A stretch of DNA of 18,932 bases from an uncultured Clostridium sp. (lineage in GTDB: Bacteria; Bacillota; Clostridia; Lachnospirales; Lachnospiraceae). The DNA is taken from NCBI GenBank assembly GCA_900541315.1, contig UQJF01000051.1, positions 1-18,932 on the forward strand, read 5' to 3'. Below the pieces are notes generated by a model. The model ran no database searches and had not been told where the DNA came from. It saw nothing but the letters and a program-made list of their open reading frames with translations. How positions within the stretch are numbered: position 1 is the stretch's first letter; every line of letters begins with the position of its first letter. The translations under genes and the position numbers were made by a program. Below are positions 1 to 7,852 of the stretch, piece by piece.

Positions 1-49
1 ACGAGATGTAGCTCCGTCTCGTGGGCTCGGAGATGTGTATAAGAGACAG
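1..49. other. Sequencing adapter (Nextera read-2 end plus i7 index), not genomic
   Basis: This is the exact reverse complement of bases 18884-18932. Bases 31-49 are the 19-bp Tn5 mosaic end AGATGTGTATAAGAGACAG. Outward of it comes the Nextera read-2 adapter, then the 8-nt index GTAGCTCC (GGAGCTAC on the other strand; from memory Nextera XT v2 index N718), then the start of the P7 flow-cell sequence. It is a library artefact left untrimmed at the contig end. The genome begins at base 50. Confidence 0.97.
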
Positions 50-163
50 GTTTCCGGCCCATCTGGTGATGGAGTAAAACATATCTGCATCACAGGCTCT
101 TGTGAGAAAAATGAGCTTTGGCGTATGATAAAAGAAATCAGGAAAGGACTGGGACGAGAATGA
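50..163 (+). CDS. hemC: 3' end of a gene cut by the contig edge, probably hydroxymethylbilane synthase (HemC) C-terminus
   Basis: An open frame runs from the first genomic base to a TGA at 161-163, giving 37 residues that begin VSGPSGDGVKHICITGSC and end KGLGRE. The stop overlaps the cobA-hemD start as ATGA (160-163), the usual sign of translational coupling within an operon. The short strand followed by an amphipathic terminal helix suits the third domain of HemC, and hemC commonly precedes cobA-hemD in Clostridia. HemC converts porphobilinogen to hydroxymethylbilane, the substrate of the HemD half of the next protein. That the frame is coding is well supported by the overlap. The HemC name rests mainly on context and could be wrong, for example if another tetrapyrrole enzyme ends here. 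Confidence 0.5.
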   Translation, partial: VSGPSGDGVKHICITGSCEKNELWRMIKEIRKGLGRE

Positions 164-1674
164 AAAAAGGCTTTGTTTATCTCGTTGGCGCAGGTCCCGG
201 AGATCCCCGGCTGATCACCTTAAAAGGCAAACAGATCCTGGAAGACTGCGATGCAGTGGTTTATGATCATCTGGCATCTACTGCCTTTCTTTCCTGGGTT
301 CCATCCCACTGCCGTATTCTGTATGTAGGCAAGCAGGCCGGTCATCATTTCATGAAACAGGAGCAGATCAATGAGCTGCTTATTAAGCTGGCCTCAGAAG
401 GCTTAAAAGTGGTCCGTTTAAAAGGCGGTGATTCCTTTGTATTTGGCCGCGGTTCAGAAGAAATCCTGGCATTAAGGGAACATGGGATCAGCTGTGAGGT
501 GGTTCCCGGTATCACTTCCTGTGTTGCAGTGCCGGAACTGGCGGGGATTCCTGTAACTCACAGAAATGTAAGCCGCAGCTTTCATGTGATCACCGGTCAC
601 ACCTTAAAAGGCGCCCAGTCAGAAAAAGAACTGGCTTCCTACGGAGCCTGTGAAGGAACCCTGGTATTTCTTATGGGACTTAACAACCTGAATACCATTT
701 CAGCAGGCCTGATAAAAGGCGGAAAACCAGCAGATACACCGACAGCAGTGATCGAAGACGGTTCCCTTAACAGCCAGCGGATAATAAGGGGCACACTTAA
801 AACCATTTATGAACAGACGGTAAAAGCAGAGATCAAAACACCAGCCATCATTGTAGTAGGTGAAACAGCTGCTTTTGATCTTTTACCTGATAAAACACAG
901 GATCAGGCAATAAAAACAGATACGAAACCCTTAACAGGACTTACAATTGGAATAACCGGTACTGCCTCCTTTACTAACCGGTTGGAAACTGCCTTAAAAG
1001 CCCAGGGAGCAAAAACCATCCCTGTTATGGAAATGGAGGTCATTGCAGAGAAAACCTTAAAGGAGACTTCACTTACCTGCCTTTTAAAAGAAAAACCCGG
1101 CTTTACCTGGCTGGTTTTTACCAGTGTAAACGGAGTAGAACTTTTTTTTGATACATTTTTAAACAAAGAACAGGGGGATCTGCGTCTTTTAGGAAAACTG
1201 CGTTTCGCAGTGATCGGAAAAGCAACCAGACAGGCTTTACAGGCCCATGGTTTTTATGCGGATCTGATGCCGGAAAAATATTGCAGTGAAAGCCTGGCAA
1301 AAGAGCTTATAAAAGTTTTAACTCCTTCTGACCGCGTTCTCCTGGCTCGTTCCAGAAACGGCAGTATAAAATTGAGCAAAGAATTAGAAAAACAAGCTAT
1401 TTTTTATAAAGATCTGGCGTTGTATCATGTAAAAGGGAAACCTCTTGCAGATGATATGCTTCTTTCACAGTGCACCCATCTGGTCTTTGGCAGCGCATCT
1501 GGTGTAAAAAGCTTTTTAAAGAAATTTACAATCCCGGAAACCACAGCTGTATTAGCCATCGGGCCGGTGACCAGTGACGCATTAAAAGAAGCAGGGATAA
1601 CGCCGGATATGGAAGCTGGATCTTTTGATATCCCGGGCATTATAAAGAGGCTTACCCAGGAAAAAACTCAGTAA
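160..1674 (+). CDS. cobA-hemD: Fused uroporphyrinogen-III C-methyltransferase / uroporphyrinogen-III synthase (CobA-HemD)
   Basis: A two-domain protein of 504 aa. Residues about 4-245 are the SAM-dependent SUMT domain (CobA), with the N-terminal motif VYLVGAGPGDP (6-16) and RLKGGDSFVFGRG from residue 86, where S replaces the more usual P. VVPGITS follows. Residues about 260-504 are HemD-like, with FTSVNGVELFF and a C-terminal AIGPVTSDAL segment. HemD cyclises hydroxymethylbilane to uroporphyrinogen III, and CobA methylates it twice to precorrin-2, the branch point to sirohaem and cobalamin. I chose ATG 160 over the in-frame TTG at 118: 160 overlaps the preceding stop by ATGA, has AGGAAAGGA at 140-148, and begins exactly where the family begins (MKKGFVYLVG). 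No hemB follows. The next gene is a NUDIX hydrolase 35 nt away. A sirohaem-dependent reductase lies 6 kb downstream. Confidence 0.95.
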   Translation: MKKGFVYLVGAGPGDPRLITLKGKQILEDCDAVVYDHLASTAFLSWVPSHCRILYVGKQAGHHFMKQEQINELLIKLASEGLKVVRLKGGDSFVFGRGSEEILALREHGISCEVVPGITSCVAVPELAGIPVTHRNVSRSFHVITGHTLKGAQSEKELASYGACEGTLVFLMGLNNLNTISAGLIKGGKPADTPTAVIEDGSLNSQRIIRGTLKTIYEQTVKAEIKTPAIIVVGETAAFDLLPDKTQDQAIKTDTKPLTGLTIGITGTASFTNRLETALKAQGAKTIPVMEMEVIAEKTLKETSLTCLLKEKPGFTWLVFTSVNGVELFFDTFLNKEQGDLRLLGKLRFAVIGKATRQALQAHGFYADLMPEKYCSESLAKELIKVLTPSDRVLLARSRNGSIKLSKELEKQAIFYKDLALYHVKGKPLADDMLLSQCTHLVFGSASGVKSFLKKFTIPETTAVLAIGPVTSDALKEAGITPDMEAGSFDIPGIIKRLTQEKTQ

Positions 1675-1709
1675 AAGAGTACATCAAAAACGAAGGAGGC
1701 ATTTTTATT

Positions 1710-2417
1710 ATGGCATTTTTAAGTGATTTAAAGGGATTTTACGGAACAGGTGAAAAGAACAGGGCAGGACAGTCATTAGAGGAATTTCTGGAGCATTATA
1801 ATCCGGCCAAATATGAAAGCCTGTGCAATACAGCAGATATCGTAGTAGTCAGGTGTGAAGAAAAACTGACTCACTGGGGACAGCCGTTAAAAGTCCTTAT
1901 GGTAAAGCGCAGCAATCATCCAAGCATCGGTTTCTGGGCAACACCGGGTGGTTTCGTAGAACTGAAAGAAGACATCAGCGAAGGGGCTGCCAGAGAACTG
2001 GAAGAAGAGACCTGTGTAAAAGGACTGCCTTTACGCCAGATGCGTACCTGGGGTGAGTGGCAGCGCGATCCAAGATGGCGTATCATCACCACCTCTTATC
2101 TTGCTTTAGTAGAAGGAGATTTAAAGGTACAGGCTGCAGACGATGCAAAAGATGCCCAGTGGCTGGATATTGATCTAAAGCTTTTAAGTACAGAAGAAAA
2201 AGAAGATCATTCTTCTTCTGAGATCTGGGAACTGTCACTGACCAATAAGGAACAGGACATTGCTGTTTCTGCAAAAGTAGAGATCACACACTCTGGTCAT
2301 CCGCTGATCAAGGAAGAATCCTATCATTTATTAGAATCAAATGGTATCGCCGTAGACCACGGCTGCATTATCACCAACGCGCTCCTTTACCTTAAGGGCC
2401 AGCTGGAAGGGAAGTAA
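1710..2417 (+). CDS. NUDIX hydrolase, ADP-ribose pyrophosphatase-like
   Basis: 235 aa, start ATG 1710 with AAGGAGG at 1693-1699. NUDIX enzymes cleave nucleoside diphosphates linked to another moiety. The NUDIX box spans residues 81-103: G81, E87, then R95-E96-L97-E98-E99-E100, which supplies the metal-binding glutamates. The consensus glycine near the end of the box is Cys102 here. The box is preceded by WATPGG and followed by WGEWQRDPRWRIITTSYLAL, resembling the ADP-ribose and NrtR-like branch. There is an N-terminal extension of about 45 aa and a C-terminal segment of about 80 aa without a recognised domain. The substrate cannot be read from the sequence. The gene ends only 6 nt before the proposed jetA start, so it is probably co-transcribed with jetABC. 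Whether it works with that complex is unknown. Confidence 0.9.
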   Translation: MAFLSDLKGFYGTGEKNRAGQSLEEFLEHYNPAKYESLCNTADIVVVRCEEKLTHWGQPLKVLMVKRSNHPSIGFWATPGGFVELKEDISEGAARELEEETCVKGLPLRQMRTWGEWQRDPRWRIITTSYLALVEGDLKVQAADDAKDAQWLDIDLKLLSTEEKEDHSSSEIWELSLTNKEQDIAVSAKVEITHSGHPLIKEESYHLLESNGIAVDHGCIITNALLYLKGQLEGK

Positions 2418-2423
2418 AACAGA

Positions 2424-3782
2424 TTGAGAACAAATTTGATGCAGGAAATACCGGAACGCTTCTGGAGCTTATTCCGCTCTGTGAACCGTTCCACCTATAT
2501 AGAAGCTCTTTTAAAGATAAATGAAGAATATGAATACAGCAATTACTTTTTAAGCCGTGAAATGTGCATCCAGCTTTTAAGCAGCTATTTTGCCCAAAAA
2601 CGGTGCGTGATCTGGCAGGACGAGCTGGAAGAGGAAGAAGATCAGTTAGAACCGCCTGCTACCCGTGTTTTAAACTGGCTGTTAAAGACCGGCTGGCTGC
2701 GGAAAGTAGACGATTATTCTGCCATGACCGTGAACATTGTCATACCGGACTATGCAGCGGTGATGATAGAGGCATTTTCCCGCCTTTCCAGTGAGCAGGC
2801 AGATGAAACCAATATTTACATTCAAAACGTATATGCCATTTTATTCTCTTTAAAAAACGACAGCCGCGCTGGTATTGGACTTTTAGATACTGCCATTGTA
2901 AATACGAGGAAATTAAACAAATCTCTTCAGGATCTGCTTCACAACATGGACACCTTTTTTGGAAACCTGCTGGCACAGAAAGACTATGCCCAGCTGTTAA
3001 AAGACCATTTAGAAGGTTATGTCCAGGAGATCGTCAATAAAAAGTATCATATTTTAAAGACATCGGACAACTTTTATCTTTATAAGACGGACATAAAAGC
3101 CTGCATCCGCTCCATGAGGGAAGATGGAAACTGGCTTGCCCGAGCAGGCGAGACTACGCCCTCAGAGGTGATCTTTGAAAAGCTGGATCAGTTAGAGCGT
3201 GGCTTTGACGATATTGAACACCGCATTACCAATATTGACAGGGAACATTCCCGCTATGTAAAGGCAACGGTTACAAGGCTTGGATATCTTCTAAATCAGG
3301 AAGATGACATGAAAGGCCTTGTGATCCAGCTTTTAAATAAGCTCAGCGCAAACCGTGGAGACGAGGCCATGATACAGGCAGTAGGAAACCGGATGAACCT
3401 TTCCCAGACCAGTCTGTTATCAGAAGAAGCTCTTTACAAACGCCGCCGTCCAAGAACGGATTTTGCAAAGCAGCTGCCAGATGAAAAGGCACTGCCAGAG
3501 CTTTCTGAAGAAGAGATATTAAATTATAATAAAGTAAAGAACCGCTACAGCCGCAAGGAGATCGAGGACTTTATCCAGGGCCACATGAAAGAAGGCTCCA
3601 TGGAAGTAGACGAGACCACTGTAGGCAGCGATGAAGATTTTGAAAAACTGATACTGGCTTATGATTATTCCACACGTACCAAAAGCCGTTATCTGGCAAT
3701 GGAAGAAGAGGAAGATCCTGTAAAAAACGGCCCTTATACCTATCCAAAGCTTCAGTTTGTAAGGAGGAACACCCATGAATGA
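2424..3782 (+). CDS. jetA: Wadjet/Mks kleisin-like subunit JetA (MksF-like)
   Basis: 452 aa. The N-terminus (MQEIPERFWSLFRSVNR, then a YSNYFLSRE segment) matches what I know of the JetA family described as DUF5716, common in Lachnospiraceae; this is recognition, not a search. A winged-helix-like stretch (TRVLNWLLKTGWLRK, residues about 80-95) and helical middle fit an MksF kleisin that bridges the JetC heads and binds JetB. The C-terminus is charged. The start is uncertain. TTG 2424 has a modest GGAAGGGAAG upstream (2406-2415) and sits 6 nt after the NUDIX stop; ATG 2439, five codons later, lacks a clear ribosome binding site. The gene overlaps jetB by 8 nt. Followed by the E-like and SMC-like subunits, the identity is supported by order as well as sequence. 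No jetD is present. Confidence 0.85.
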   Translation: MRTNLMQEIPERFWSLFRSVNRSTYIEALLKINEEYEYSNYFLSREMCIQLLSSYFAQKRCVIWQDELEEEEDQLEPPATRVLNWLLKTGWLRKVDDYSAMTVNIVIPDYAAVMIEAFSRLSSEQADETNIYIQNVYAILFSLKNDSRAGIGLLDTAIVNTRKLNKSLQDLLHNMDTFFGNLLAQKDYAQLLKDHLEGYVQEIVNKKYHILKTSDNFYLYKTDIKACIRSMREDGNWLARAGETTPSEVIFEKLDQLERGFDDIEHRITNIDREHSRYVKATVTRLGYLLNQEDDMKGLVIQLLNKLSANRGDEAMIQAVGNRMNLSQTSLLSEEALYKRRRPRTDFAKQLPDEKALPELSEEEILNYNKVKNRYSRKEIEDFIQGHMKEGSMEVDETTVGSDEDFEKLILAYDYSTRTKSRYLAMEEEEDPVKNGPYTYPKLQFVRRNTHE

Positions 3783-4446
3783 TATTATAGATGATCTGAA
3801 TAATGGACCAGAAACAGACTGGAGCATTCCCTATTATGACAACATGACTGAAGAACAGCAAAAGGAGATCACAGACTCGATCCGACTGCTCCTTCGTCAG
3901 ACCTTTGTCCTGGAACGGAAATACGATAAGAAAACAGAGCGTCTACAGTATACTTCCTCTTACCGTATCATTACCAGGCATTTTCCATTTATCCGCCATT
4001 ATCTGGCAGTATCCGGCATTGAACTGATGGAGAACAGCCACATGGGCATTTTCTATGTCCAGGGAGAAGACCTGTTGGGAGAAAAGCTTTCAAAACTGGC
4101 TACCCTTTATCTGTTAGCGTTAAAGCTGATCTATGACGAACAGATGGAAAATGTTTCTACCAGTGTAAATGTATATACCACTTTAGGGGAAATACAGGAA
4201 AAGCTGGGAAATTACCGCTTATTTAAACGCCAGCCTGCGCCTACGGATATCCGAAGGACACTGGCATTACTTAGAAAATACCAGATCATCGAGCCTTTAG
4301 AGCTTTTAGATGACTTAAACAGCAAAATCCCTTTTATCATCTATCCCTGCATCAATGTAGTACTGTTAGGAGATGATGTGCGGGCCTTATTAGAAGATTT
4401 TGGTGATGACAGTGAAGGAGGAATGGATGATGGAAGTGATGAATAA
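3775..4446 (+). CDS. jetB: Wadjet/Mks subunit JetB (MksE-like, DUF4194 family)
   Basis: 223 aa, ATG 3775 with AAGGAGG at 3761-3767 (7-nt spacing), overlapping the jetA stop by 8 nt. The length and the arrangement kleisin / about 220-aa protein / SMC-like ATPase match JetB (DUF4194), a winged-helix MksE-type dimer that binds the kleisin. Visible features are an acidic N-terminal 25 residues, an FVLERKYDKKTERLQY segment and a region of hydrophobic helices (LSKLATLYLLALKLIYDEQ). A winged-helix-like domain near residues 140-185 includes DIRRTLALLRKYQIIEPL. The C-terminal tail is very acidic. It has no catalytic motif, as expected for a structural subunit. Its last codons contain the ribosome binding site and start of jetC, which suggests coupled translation of the two. 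Confidence 0.85.
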   Translation: MNDIIDDLNNGPETDWSIPYYDNMTEEQQKEITDSIRLLLRQTFVLERKYDKKTERLQYTSSYRIITRHFPFIRHYLAVSGIELMENSHMGIFYVQGEDLLGEKLSKLATLYLLALKLIYDEQMENVSTSVNVYTTLGEIQEKLGNYRLFKRQPAPTDIRRTLALLRKYQIIEPLELLDDLNSKIPFIIYPCINVVLLGDDVRALLEDFGDDSEGGMDDGSDE

Positions 4447-7400
4447 TACTCCTTTTCTGGCATTTACAAGGATCGCCTTAAACAACTGGCACTATATTTC
4501 CAGGAAAGTCCTTTTTTTAAACAGGGAAATCAACTTTTTTACCGGCCATTCCGGAAGCGGAAAATCCACTGTGATCGACGCTATGCAGCTGGTACTGTAT
4601 GCCAATACAGACGGCCGGGGATTCTTTAACAAAGCCGCAGCTGATGACTCAGACCGAAGCCTGATCGAATACCTGCGTGGTATGGTAAATATTGGTGAAA
4701 ACAACGAATTTTCTTATTTGAGGAACCAGAATTTCAGTTCTACTATTGTTCTGGAGATGCAGCTGACAGGTACAGAAAATTTTCAGTGCATCGGCATTGT
4801 ATTTGATGTAAATACCGCTTCTAACGAAGTTTCAAGACGTTTCTTCTGGCACAAGGGATCTTTATGGGAAAATGAATACCGCACAGCTTCAAGACCTATG
4901 TCTATCAGCGAGGTGGAGCAGTATTTAAGAGAGAACTACAGCAAAGAAGATTATTTTTCCACTTCCCACAATGAACGGTTCCGCCGGATCCTTTATGACA
5001 GCTATTTAGGCGGTCTTGACAGCGAGAAATTTCCTCTGCTGTTTAAACGGGCTATCCCATTCAGGATGAACATCCGCTTAGAGGACTTTGTAAAGGAATA
5101 TATCTGCACCGAGCAGAATATCCATATTGAGGACATGCAAGAAAGCGTCATGCAGTATGGACGGATGCAGAAAAAGATCGAGGACACCTGTGAAGAGATC
5201 CGCCAGTTAAAGGCCATGAAAGAAGCTTTTAACGAATATGATCTGTTAAGAGAAAAGCAGGAAAAATACAGCTGGTTTGTGAAGAAATTAGACCTTTTAG
5301 ATACCCGGGCAAAGATCCGTATGTTTTCTGATAAGATAGATCAGGGTAAAGAAGATCTGGATCGTCTGGGAGAGGCAAAAAGATCGGTAGAACGGCAGAT
5401 CGCTGATCTTACAAAGGACAGTGACGAACTTTTAAAGAGGATCGCATCTACTGGATATGAAGAATTAAAGGAGCAGCTTTCTTCTTTAAATGCTCTCTGC
5501 GAGCAGTTAGGCCACAGCGAAGCCAAATGGCAGAAGACCTTAAATGCTTTGAAGAAATGGGAAGAAGAAGAGATCGTTTCCAACCAGACCTTATGGGATA
5601 TTGAGGAATTTGAAAACAGGAGCATTGATAAGGCTACGTTAAGACGTTTAAAAGCATCGCTTTCCTCTATGGAAGCGGATACAGAAAAGCTGCGCCAGGA
5701 AACAGTCAGCCAGATCAATGAACTGAAAAAGGCAGAGAAGCTTAAAAAACTGGAATTAGAGCAGTTAAAAGCAGGAAATAAGGCCTATCCTGGTTATTTG
5801 GAGGAAGCCAGAGGCTTTTTACAGCGCCGCTTACTGGAAGAAACTGGAAAAAGCGTGGATGTGTATATCCTGGCAGACCTGTTGGACATCCGGGACGATC
5901 AGTGGCGCAATGCAGTGGAAGGCTACCTGGGCGGAAATAAATTAAATCTGGTAGTGGCCCCAAAATATGCTAAAATAGCCTTAGGCATTTACAGGGAACT
6001 GGATAAGAAGAAGTTCTGGAATACAGCGGTTCTGGATACAGAAAGGGCTTCTGAATACAGTAATGAGGCGCTAAAGGACTCTCTGGCAGAGGAAGTTTCT
6101 GTCCGTGAAGCTTATTTAAAACCATATATCAGCCTGCTTCTTGGAAAGGTGATAAAATGTACTTCCATAGAGGAACTGCAGAAAAATGCCATTGGCATTA
6201 CCCCGGACTGTCTTCTTTACCATACTTTCCGGCTCCAGTATATCAATCCGGAAAATTACACCCGTCTTGCCTATATTGGTAAGGACAGTATGCGAAAGAG
6301 AGTAAAGCTTCTGGATAAGGAGCTGGAAGAAACTGCAAAAAAACGGGCTCCGTTAGAGGAAACCTTAGCCGACTGCAAACGTATTTTATCCCTTGAGACT
6401 TTAAAAGAGGAAACTGATGAATATTTCCAGTGGCTTTCTGATATGGATGCCAGACAGGAAAAGTTAAAAGAAAAGGAAAAACTTTCAGAACGCATGGAAA
6501 CTCTGCGCCAAAAGGATGTAAAACAGTTAGAAGCTGACAGAAAAGCTGTTTTAGAGCTGACAGACGGTAAAAAGCGGGAGCGGGATGCCATCCAGGAACA
6601 AACACTAAATAAGAAAAATGAACTGGAGCGTTTTTCCCAGACCATTATAAAGCTGGAAACAGAAGCAGCAGGACAAGGAAGAGATGTTCCTGAAAACGAG
6701 GAACATGAGCGGGAATTAAATGCTTATCTGGCGGACAAGGATCATCCACGTTTTGACCAGGAAAAAGATGCTTACCAGTCCAAATGTCAGATCTTAGAGC
6801 AAAAAAGCACTCAGGCCAAAGAGCATTTAATGGGACTGCGCAGCGAATACATCCGCCTTTACCCAGGAAGAAATGTGCCTGTAAGCAGCAGTGACAATGC
6901 CGCTTATGATAAGATATTAGACCGTCTTGCCTGCGATGACCTGGAAATTTACAGAGAGCAGGCCGGAAAACAGGTAAAAGCAGCGGTAGAGCATTTTAAG
7001 GATGACTTTATGTATAAGGTACGAAGTGCTATTAAAGATGCCATGCTGCGCAAGGATGAACTAAACCGTATCATCAGCCGCCTGGACTTTGGTAAAGACA
7101 AGTATCAGTTCGTCATCAGCAAGTGTAAAGGGACAGACGGAAGATTTTATGACATGTTCATGGATGAATCCTTAGAGATTGATCCAGGCAGTCTTAGCGG
7201 CGGCATGGATAATCAGCTGAACCTGTTTTCCATAGAACATGAAAACCGGTATGGGGATCTTATAAACGAGCTGATCTCTATTTTCATCCCGCCGGAAAAC
7301 GCTACAGCAGCCCAGCTAGAAGAAGCCCGAAGAAACATGGAAAAATACGCAGACTACCGCACCTATCTTTCCTTTGATATGCAGCAGCTGATCAAAAATG

Positions 7401-7801
7401 ATGATGAGGTGATCCGTATTGGTTTAAGCCGTATGATCCGCAAAAACTCCGGTGGTGAAGGCCAGAATCCTCTGTACGTGGCCCTTCTTGCAAGCTTTGC
7501 ACAGGCTTACCATATTGGTCATTCACCGGCAGTACGGCAGAGGCCATCCATCCGTTTAGTTATCCTGGATGAGGCATTTTCCAAAATGGATGCGGAAAAA
7601 GTAGCAAGCTGCATTGAACTTATAAGAGGACTTGGCTTCCAGGCCATTATCAGCGCTACCAATGACAAGATCCAGAATTATGTGGAAAACGTAGACAAAA
7701 CCTTTGTATTTGCAAATCCAAGTAAAAAATCCATTTCTATTCAAGCCTTTGAAAAGGACAGAATGAAGGATCTGGCTGCAGAAGTGGATAATGAGGCTTA
7801 G
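4427..7801 (+). CDS. jetC: Wadjet/Mks SMC-like ATPase JetC (MksB-like)
   Basis: About 1124 aa with complete SMC/ABC ATPase architecture. Walker A is GHSGSGKST (residues 40-48), the ABC signature SGGEGQNP starts at 1008, Walker B is LVILDEAFSKMD with D1048-E1049, and an ISATND H-loop-like segment follows. Two long charged coiled-coil arms (about 220-460 and 620-860) flank a globular hinge-like region around 465-600. Such ATPases extrude DNA loops with a kleisin and an E subunit; in Wadjet this identifies small circular DNA. All ATPase motifs look intact. Start choice: AAGGAGG at 4415-4421 best serves ATG 4427 (5 nt) or ATG 4430 (8 nt); a TTG at 4400 has no such site. The gene overlaps jetB by 20 nt. 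The gene after it is a reductase and not the toprim-type JetD, so this is either a JetD-less Wadjet remnant or an Mks condensin. Confidence 0.9.
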   Translation: MMEVMNNTPFLAFTRIALNNWHYISRKVLFLNREINFFTGHSGSGKSTVIDAMQLVLYANTDGRGFFNKAAADDSDRSLIEYLRGMVNIGENNEFSYLRNQNFSSTIVLEMQLTGTENFQCIGIVFDVNTASNEVSRRFFWHKGSLWENEYRTASRPMSISEVEQYLRENYSKEDYFSTSHNERFRRILYDSYLGGLDSEKFPLLFKRAIPFRMNIRLEDFVKEYICTEQNIHIEDMQESVMQYGRMQKKIEDTCEEIRQLKAMKEAFNEYDLLREKQEKYSWFVKKLDLLDTRAKIRMFSDKIDQGKEDLDRLGEAKRSVERQIADLTKDSDELLKRIASTGYEELKEQLSSLNALCEQLGHSEAKWQKTLNALKKWEEEEIVSNQTLWDIEEFENRSIDKATLRRLKASLSSMEADTEKLRQETVSQINELKKAEKLKKLELEQLKAGNKAYPGYLEEARGFLQRRLLEETGKSVDVYILADLLDIRDDQWRNAVEGYLGGNKLNLVVAPKYAKIALGIYRELDKKKFWNTAVLDTERASEYSNEALKDSLAEEVSVREAYLKPYISLLLGKVIKCTSIEELQKNAIGITPDCLLYHTFRLQYINPENYTRLAYIGKDSMRKRVKLLDKELEETAKKRAPLEETLADCKRILSLETLKEETDEYFQWLSDMDARQEKLKEKEKLSERMETLRQKDVKQLEADRKAVLELTDGKKRERDAIQEQTLNKKNELERFSQTIIKLETEAAGQGRDVPENEEHERELNAYLADKDHPRFDQEKDAYQSKCQILEQKSTQAKEHLMGLRSEYIRLYPGRNVPVSSSDNAAYDKILDRLACDDLEIYREQAGKQVKAAVEHFKDDFMYKVRSAIKDAMLRKDELNRIISRLDFGKDKYQFVISKCKGTDGRFYDMFMDESLEIDPGSLSGGMDNQLNLFSIEHENRYGDLINELISIFIPPENATAAQLEEARRNMEKYADYRTYLSFDMQQLIKNDDEVIRIGLSRMIRKNSGGEGQNPLYVALLASFAQAYHIGHSPAVRQRPSIRLVILDEAFSKMDAEKVASCIELIRGLGFQAIISATNDKIQNYVENVDKTFVFANPSKKSISIQAFEKDRMKDLAAEVDNEA

Positions 7802-7852
7802 ATGTATAGAAATGTTACAGATGCATAAAGCTAAGAAAAGGAGAAGACACTT

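Noticed and set aside
6243..6645. Minus-strand frames of about 120 residues inside jetC
   Set aside because: They run antisense to the coiled-coil arm of JetC, where Glu/Lys-rich codons leave the opposite strand open. Composition rich in Ser and Phe is typical of such shadows.
7802..7852. A remnant of jetD between jetC and the reductase
   Set aside because: The gap is only 51 nt with a ribosome binding site for the reductase, and no partial nuclease sequence can be read on either strand.
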